A stretch of DNA of 11,114 nucleotides from JADFSZ01 sp022560555 [NCBI: PVC group bacterium] (lineage in GTDB: Bacteria; GCA-001730085; JADFSZ01). This document shows, piece by piece, positions 7,226 to 11,114 of this stretch. The stretch is taken from NCBI GenBank assembly GCA_022560555.1, contig JADFSZ010000043.1:1-11114 (forward strand), written 5' to 3'. A program made the position numbers and the translations under genes. Every line of letters starts with the position of its first letter. The stretch's first letter is position 1. The notes beneath the pieces were generated by a model, which saw only the letters and a program-made list of their open reading frames with translations, had not been told where the DNA came from and searched no databases.

Positions 7226-7681
7226 ATGTATTTTGCTCTCATTGTTTTACATGTGACCGTGTGTATTCTGTTGATTGTCATCGTTTTGCTTCAAGCCGGA
7301 CGCGGGGGTGGTCTGTCCGGGGCTTTTGGTGTTGGTGATGGACAGAATGTGTTCGGAACACAAGCCACAACTTTTCTTTCAAAGGCCACTACGGCTTTTG
7401 CCGTTATTTTTATGGTTGGATCCCTGCTTTTGACGATCTCTTCAGGCCGCCGTTCGGAATCGGTGATGGAGAATGCGGAATTACCGAGTGTGACACAAGC
7501 TATTCCTCAAGAAAGTTTTGACGATGATCTGAGCAGGATCAAGGTCCCGCTTGGGGGAATCGATTCATCCGGGGATATCTTGGAAGATAATCGCTCCAGC
7601 GATATGTCGATGGATACGATAAGCTCCGAAGAGATAAACGAGGAGAGTGTTCCTGAACTTGACCAGGATGAAGATTTATAG
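7226..7681 (+). CDS. secG: Protein translocase subunit SecG with a long acidic C-terminal tail
   Basis: SecG is the small accessory subunit of the SecYEG channel in the inner membrane. The first 75 or so residues are typical: a transmembrane helix at about 3-23, the conserved QAGRGGGLSGAFG loop, NVFGTQATTFLSKAT, and a second helix at about 55-72. The tpiA-secG adjacency is common in bacteria and supports the call. Unusually, another 75 residues follow, rich in Asp, Glu and Ser and without hydrophobic segments, so the protein reaches 151 residues where many SecG are 75-110. By the known topology this tail would lie outside the cytoplasm. AGG-containing sequence before the ATG serves as ribosome binding site. 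The next gene probably starts within the last 14 bases of this one. Confidence 0.93.
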   Translation: MYFALIVLHVTVCILLIVIVLLQAGRGGGLSGAFGVGDGQNVFGTQATTFLSKATTAFAVIFMVGSLLLTISSGRRSESVMENAELPSVTQAIPQESFDDDLSRIKVPLGGIDSSGDILEDNRSSDMSMDTISSEEINEESVPELDQDEDL

Positions 7682-8315
7682 AAAAAATATTAAGTTGTGG
7701 TTGTTGCCACCGATGTATCCATCACAAGGGATTAAATGCGGTGGTTTTTTTATGTTGGTTTTAGTGTTCATGCTATTCTCCGGGGCCGCCGTTTTTGCGG
7801 ATGTGATCACCACAATCGATGGGAACCAAATACACGGCAAGGTTCTAGAAGAGCATGAGAAAGAGTATCTTATTCAGGTAGATTCGGGACGGATTACGAT
7901 CTCAAAAAACCAGATAGCCTCGATTGATAATGCTCCTTGGTCTCCTGCCTCAAACGTGCAAGCCCCTGAGGCTATAAAAACAGCCCGAGGACCTTCCCTC
8001 AAAGAAAAAATCATTATTGATGTATTGTTTTGGTTTTTAGGCTTTTTCCTATATGCCGCTCTTGTGTATCTCGTGTTTCGTATTGTAGACATCCAAAAAA
8101 AGATTTTTACGGCGCTGATATTTTCTCTAACTTCACTAATGTTTTTTTATGTCTCATCTTTTTTTGTTTTTTCCCAAATCTATTTTTCGTTTGCGAATAT
8201 TATGCTCATATACTTTTTTTATGACTTTGGGCCTGTTCGTTCGTTTTTATTCGGAATTTTTTTTACATGGGTTATCATGGTCTCATCTGTTATCTTTTTT
8301 ACGATACGATTGTAG
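7668..8315 (+). CDS. Uncharacterised membrane protein with a signal peptide and a small beta domain
   Basis: I do not recognise a named family for the whole protein. From the chosen start it has 215 residues. A basic N-terminal stretch is followed by a hydrophobic segment (about 28-44) ending in VFA, which looks like a Sec signal peptide. Residues 45-87 (DVITTIDGNQIHGKVLEEH onward) resemble small SH3/Sm-like beta domains of the type that begins with a short strand, a DG turn and a GxV strand. After a proline-rich linker come four Phe-rich transmembrane helices, near 115-138, 146-168, 170-186 and 191-213. The start is uncertain: ATG 7668 overlaps secG and supplies positive charges, while ATG 7752 has a GGTGG eight bases upstream and gives a shorter signal. 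It lies between secG and a substrate-binding lipoprotein, with a nine-base gap to the latter. A role in the cell envelope is only a guess. Confidence 0.8.
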   Translation: MKIYRKNIKLWLLPPMYPSQGIKCGGFFMLVLVFMLFSGAAVFADVITTIDGNQIHGKVLEEHEKEYLIQVDSGRITISKNQIASIDNAPWSPASNVQAPEAIKTARGPSLKEKIIIDVLFWFLGFFLYAALVYLVFRIVDIQKKIFTALIFSLTSLMFFYVSSFFVFSQIYFSFANIMLIYFFYDFGPVRSFLFGIFFTWVIMVSSVIFFTIRL

Positions 8316-8324
8316 GATTTTCAT

Positions 8325-10124
8325 ATGACAGAATTTGCCTTTGGCTCAAAAATGAGAAAATGGATCTTTTTTTTGTTTGTCCTTATCGTTTGCTCTGGAT
8401 GCGCCAAAAAAACTATAACAGAGGAGAAAAGGGTTCGTCCAAGTTCGAAACATGGCGGAATAGTTGTTTTTTCCACAAGCTCCGATCCAAGATCTTTTAA
8501 CGCGATCGTCTCCAATGAAAGCTCAACAAGCGAAGCCATCTCATATATCTTTGATGGAATGACGAGAACCAACGGGGTTACCGGGGATGTCGAGCCTTCT
8601 TTGGCCGAACGTTGGGAGTATTCCGAGGACGGGCTCGTGTGGACGTTTTATTTAAGAAACGATGTGGTCTGGTTTGACGGTGTCCCCTTTACGGCAGATG
8701 ATGTTGTGTTCACGTTCAATGACCTCATATATAACCCATCCATTCCGTCTAGCATGCGGGATCTTTTAACGATTGACGGACAAAAGTTCGAGATTCGAAA
8801 AATGGATATGTACACGGTTGAAGTCCGCACTCCCGTTCCCTACGCTCCCTTGTTGAGACATATTGGGGTAGGGATCTTGCCCCGACACCGGCTGATCGAA
8901 AGTGTGGAAGGCGGAACATTTCCCGTCACATGGGGTGTTGACACGCCCCCGGAAGAGATTATCGGCACGGGTCCCTATCGTTTGGCGGAGTATGTTCCGG
9001 CCCAAAAATTGGTTTACAAGAGAAACGAGAATTATTGGAGAAAAGATAGAGACGGATTTCGCCTTCCGTATATCGACCAAATTGTCACGATTATCGTTCC
9101 GGATGACAATGTGCAGATCGCAAAGTTTCAGGCGCGAGAAGTGGATTCTTTACGTGTTCGCCCCAAGGACTACGCGTATGTTAAATCAATCCAACAGAAG
9201 GGTAATTTTACCATTTATGATCTTGGCCCGGCTTTTGGATCCACGTTTATTATGTTTAATCAGGATCAAACCGTCATTGATCCTGTGATGCTTGCATGGT
9301 TTCGCGATAGAAATTTTCGGAAAGCCGTCGCCTACGCAATTGATAGAGAAACGATTATTAATAATGTGTATTCTGGATTGGGTGTGGCTCAGGTTTCTCC
9401 CGTCAGCAAAGCAGATCCGATTTTTCATAATGCCGATGTTCGATCATACGCATATGATCCCGAAAAGGCGAAGAACCTATTGAAAGAAAGCGGATATGTG
9501 GATTCGAATCAGGACGGTTTTTTGGAAAAACCCGAGGGACATCCCGTTAAATTTATGCTCATTACAAATTCGAATAATAGTGAACGGAAGGATATGGCTC
9601 TTATCGTAACGGAAAATTTGAGAGCGATAGGGATGGATGTGACCTATCGCACGTTGGACTTTAATAATCTTGTTCAAAAACTCGATGGAACCGGAGAATG
9701 GGAATCCATGATTTTGGGTTTGGGTGGGGGGAATCTTGAACCCCATGGAGGGAAAAACGTGTGGGATCCGTCGGGACGCCTTCACATGTGGAATCGTAAA
9801 CTGAGCAAGGATCAATATTCAAAAAAGGAACGAGAACAATCGTATGACGCGTATGTCCAATCATGGGAAGATCATTTGCCGGATTGGGAATGGCGTATTT
9901 TAGAGCTATTTAATCAAGGTGTCCAGGAACTGGTCGAAGAAAAGAGAAAAGTTTATTATTACGAATGGCAGGACATTGTAGCCGAAGAACTTCCTCTCAT
10001 CTATCTTGTAACTCCAAAAAACTATATGGCGGTCCGGAATAAATTCATTGGCTTAAAACCTTCAAGTTTCGCGGGAGTTTTTCATAACTTTGACGAGCTT
10101 TATCTCAAAGACGAGTATCGCTGA
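8325..10124 (+). CDS. Oligopeptide-type ABC transporter substrate-binding lipoprotein (SBP_bac_5 family)
   Basis: This 599-residue extracytoplasmic solute-binding protein is of the OppA/DppA class, which binds peptides or, in some members, nickel or sugars. A lipoprotein signal peptide (WIFFLFVLIVCSGC) places the lipidated Cys at 26. The -3 position is Cys rather than Leu, a slightly unusual lipobox. The family core is clear: DPRSFNAI near 54, PSLAERWEYSEDGLVWTFYL at 91-110, DGVPFTADDVVFTF at 118-131, GTGPYRL, and FRKAVAYAIDRETIINNVY. DSNQDGFLE at 393-401 looks like a calcium-loop motif, as found in many relatives. ATG 8325 is chosen because AGGA lies eight bases upstream; ATG 8352 would also keep the signal. 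No permease or ATPase genes are adjacent, so it is an orphan here and its ligand cannot be assigned. Confidence 0.93.
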   Translation: MTEFAFGSKMRKWIFFLFVLIVCSGCAKKTITEEKRVRPSSKHGGIVVFSTSSDPRSFNAIVSNESSTSEAISYIFDGMTRTNGVTGDVEPSLAERWEYSEDGLVWTFYLRNDVVWFDGVPFTADDVVFTFNDLIYNPSIPSSMRDLLTIDGQKFEIRKMDMYTVEVRTPVPYAPLLRHIGVGILPRHRLIESVEGGTFPVTWGVDTPPEEIIGTGPYRLAEYVPAQKLVYKRNENYWRKDRDGFRLPYIDQIVTIIVPDDNVQIAKFQAREVDSLRVRPKDYAYVKSIQQKGNFTIYDLGPAFGSTFIMFNQDQTVIDPVMLAWFRDRNFRKAVAYAIDRETIINNVYSGLGVAQVSPVSKADPIFHNADVRSYAYDPEKAKNLLKESGYVDSNQDGFLEKPEGHPVKFMLITNSNNSERKDMALIVTENLRAIGMDVTYRTLDFNNLVQKLDGTGEWESMILGLGGGNLEPHGGKNVWDPSGRLHMWNRKLSKDQYSKKEREQSYDAYVQSWEDHLPDWEWRILELFNQGVQELVEEKRKVYYYEWQDIVAEELPLIYLVTPKNYMAVRNKFIGLKPSSFAGVFHNFDELYLKDEYR

Positions 10125-10143
10125 ACCCGAAATAGAATCTATT

Positions 10144-10353
10144 ATGAATCAGTCGTTTGGATTTCAAAAACCTGATCCCAGGCAGCATCAACCTCAAGCT
10201 CAATTCCGAAAATTTTCGGCAACAGAATTGTTTTGTCCTCAATGCCGCCGGGCTATGCCTGTTAGGGAAAAACTTTTATTGGTGCTTCCGTCGGGGGATG
10301 TGCATCACTATGTGTGTTCCGGGTGCGGAGCTACTTTAGGTAAAAAAACGTAA
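10144..10353 (+). CDS. Small zinc-ribbon protein of unknown function
   Basis: This is a 69-residue protein with two CxxC pairs, Cys31/Cys34 (CPQC) and Cys58/Cys61 (CSGC), separated by 23 residues. That spacing is the classic zinc-ribbon arrangement. The N-terminal 25 residues are Gln- and Pro-rich and probably disordered. The ATG at 10144 lies 20 bases after the upstream stop; an in-frame TTG at 10090 would overlap the substrate-binding protein and add a non-conserved stretch. No Shine-Dalgarno is evident, so translation may depend on reinitiation. I do not recognise a named family. Zinc ribbons of this size can bind nucleic acid or protein; nothing in the sequence chooses between these. It is probably the last gene of the long transcription unit. 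Confidence 0.72.
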   Translation: MNQSFGFQKPDPRQHQPQAQFRKFSATELFCPQCRRAMPVREKLLLVLPSGDVHHYVCSGCGATLGKKT

Positions 10354-10384
10354 CCTGTCAAGAAATCGAATTCCAAATCCCTTT

Positions 10385-10413
10385 TTGATCTTCCGGAACA
10401 ATTCATGTATACT
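10385..10413 (+). promoter_or_regulatory. Promoter of the Lrp-family regulator gene
   Basis: TTGATC (10385-10390), an ideal 17-base spacer and TATACT (10408-10413) form a good sigma-70 promoter, with transcription expected near 10420. The spacer begins with the palindrome TTCCGGAA (10391-10398), which could belong to an autoregulatory operator; that part is speculation. Confidence 0.68.
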
Positions 10414-10463
10414 CTAAAGATTCACAAACTTATCCTAAAGGAAATTCAATAAAGAGGTGTGTT

Positions 10464-10949
10464 ATGGACGAAATTTTAGAACTATTAGAACGGGACGCGC
10501 GTATAACACCGGAGGAGATTGCTTCAACTCTTAAGCTGAACGTGAAGGACGTTAAAAAAGCCATTCATAAATTCGAAAAAGACGGTGTCATCCTAAAATA
10601 CCGGGCTGTTCTCAATCAGGAATTAATGAGCCAAGGCACGTCAAGCGTTAAAGCGATTATTGAGGTGAAAATCGTTCCCGAACGAACGCAGGGGTTTGAC
10701 CGTATTGCGGAAAGAATTTATCAATTTGATGAAGTCAAAAGCTGCTATCTATTAAGCGGAACATATGATTTGCTTTTGGTCGTGGAAGGACCCAATATTC
10801 AAGTTGTGGCCAAATTTGTTTCGGAGAAACTCTCAACGATGAATAACGTAAAAGGTACCTTGACGCATTTTTTGCTAAAAAAGTATAAAGAAGACGGTGA
10901 TATTCTCCGAACGCCTAGAGCTGACAGGCGCCTGGCCGTGACACAGTAA
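10464..10949 (+). CDS. Lrp/AsnC-family transcriptional regulator
   Basis: This is a 161-residue feast/famine regulator that binds DNA as an octamer or similar assembly and senses amino acids or related metabolites. The N-terminal helix-turn-helix spans about residues 3-45, with ITPEEIASTLKLNVKDVKKA as its core, and leads through the VILKYRAVLNQE linker. The C-terminal RAM/AsnC_trans_reg domain runs about 62-145 and includes the effector-site segment LSGTYDLLLVVEG at 97-109. A short basic tail follows. GAGGTG lies a few bases before the ATG at 10464, and a clear promoter is located 50 bases further upstream, so it forms a separate unit. From memory, relatives (for example Bacillus YugG) often sit next to an aminotransferase gene; none is seen in the remaining 165 bases. 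The target genes are unknown; autoregulation is usual in the family. Confidence 0.92.
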   Translation: MDEILELLERDARITPEEIASTLKLNVKDVKKAIHKFEKDGVILKYRAVLNQELMSQGTSSVKAIIEVKIVPERTQGFDRIAERIYQFDEVKSCYLLSGTYDLLLVVEGPNIQVVAKFVSEKLSTMNNVKGTLTHFLLKKYKEDGDILRTPRADRRLAVTQ

Positions 10950-10975
10950 TATGTCGCTCGCCTGGATTTCCGATG

Positions 10976-11016
10976 GTCAGGAGTTTCCGTATCTCTACGA
11001 TCTACGAAAACCTGAC
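10976..11016. repeat. Imperfect 41-bp hairpin after the Lrp gene
   Basis: GTCAGG (10976-10981) pairs with CCTGAC (11011-11016). Inside it, TTTC-C-GTA (10984-10991) pairs with TACGAAA (11003-11009) with small bulges, around an 11-base loop. No T-run follows, so it is not a standard intrinsic terminator. Confidence 0.6.
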
Positions 11017-11073
11017 ACGAGCTGCTTGGGTAGCCGATTCAGGATGAAGGCTTTGCCCCTCGAACGCCTAATG

Positions 11074-11098
11074 TTTAGAAGAGCCGAGCTCTTCTAAA
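11074..11098. repeat. Perfect 11-bp inverted repeat with a 3-base loop
   Basis: TTTAGAAGAGC (11074-11084) and GCTCTTCTAAA (11088-11098) pair without mismatch around the loop CGA. Neither strand has a downstream T-tract, so a terminator role for the Lrp transcript is possible but not typical. A REP-like element or the subterminal hairpin of a mobile element are alternatives. Confidence 0.7.
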
Positions 11099-11114
11099 AT
11101 TATGCACGAGCTTA

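Larger units (their letters stand above)
10950..11114. other. Right-end segment with no convincing gene
   Basis: All six frames were read. The longest candidate begins right after the Lrp stop (ATG 10951, about 49 codons, stop near 11097), but it has no Shine-Dalgarno, no recognisable motif, and its end lies within a hairpin. ATG 11102 at the very edge is too short to judge. The stretch is dominated by two inverted repeats, listed separately, and may be an untranslated region, a repeat element end or a structured RNA. Confidence 0.5.

Noticed and set aside
10951-11097. 49-codon ORF directly after the Lrp gene
   Set aside because: It has no Shine-Dalgarno, no family motif, and its body is made of two hairpins; not supported as a gene.
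11060-11114. Integron attC-like site
   Set aside because: No proper core (GTTRRRY) and inverse core (RYYYAAC) pair flanks the stem, so the resemblance is superficial.

Overview
The window looks like ordinary bacterial chromosome with intermediate GC content. It carries no phage genes, no CRISPR array and no recognisable transposase. Everything left of about 3.28 kb is encoded on the minus strand and everything right of about 3.43 kb on the plus strand, so the window has a single divergent switch at 3283-3425. The organism cannot be named from this sequence. The order gap-pgk-tpiA-secG, a CACAGAG-type nonamer repeat between genes, Sec and lipoprotein signals and the Lrp subtype would fit an uncultured lineage such as Omnitrophota or another PVC-related group. 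That is a low-confidence impression from memory, not a result.

Left block, minus strand. From right to left it reads: an aldo/keto reductase; a tRNA-Gln(CUG) with its own promoter; then a zinc-uptake operon made of a Fur-family regulator (most likely Zur), the zinc-binding protein ZnuA and the ATPase ZnuC, which runs off the left edge. A permease gene (znuB) would be expected just outside. A 6-1-6 palindrome lies inside the zur promoter, which suggests autoregulation. The -10 box is so close to the zur ATG that the mRNA would be almost leaderless. The zur reading frame breaks at a run of four T. The correct Fur C-terminus, with its second CxxC, continues in another frame and ends in an ATGA overlap with znuA.

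Right block, plus strand. A single-domain CheY-like response regulator comes first. A near-consensus promoter with a leader of about 115 nt then precedes the lower-glycolysis cluster gap (GAPDH), pgk (phosphoglycerate kinase) and tpiA (triosephosphate isomerase), followed by secG (protein translocase subunit). Packed behind them are an uncharacterised membrane protein with a small beta domain, an oligopeptide-type ABC substrate-binding lipoprotein without its permease genes, and a 69-residue zinc-ribbon protein. These may form one long transcription unit, because no convincing terminator or internal promoter is visible between gap and 10353. A 96-bp inverted repeat of nonamer units fills the pgk-tpiA gap. 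A separate promoter then drives an Lrp/AsnC-family regulator. The last 165 bases have no convincing gene but contain two strong hairpins.

I found no clear new biological system. The items most worth a second look are the zur frameshift, the ZnuA ligand substitution, the nonamer repeat and the hairpin-rich right end.
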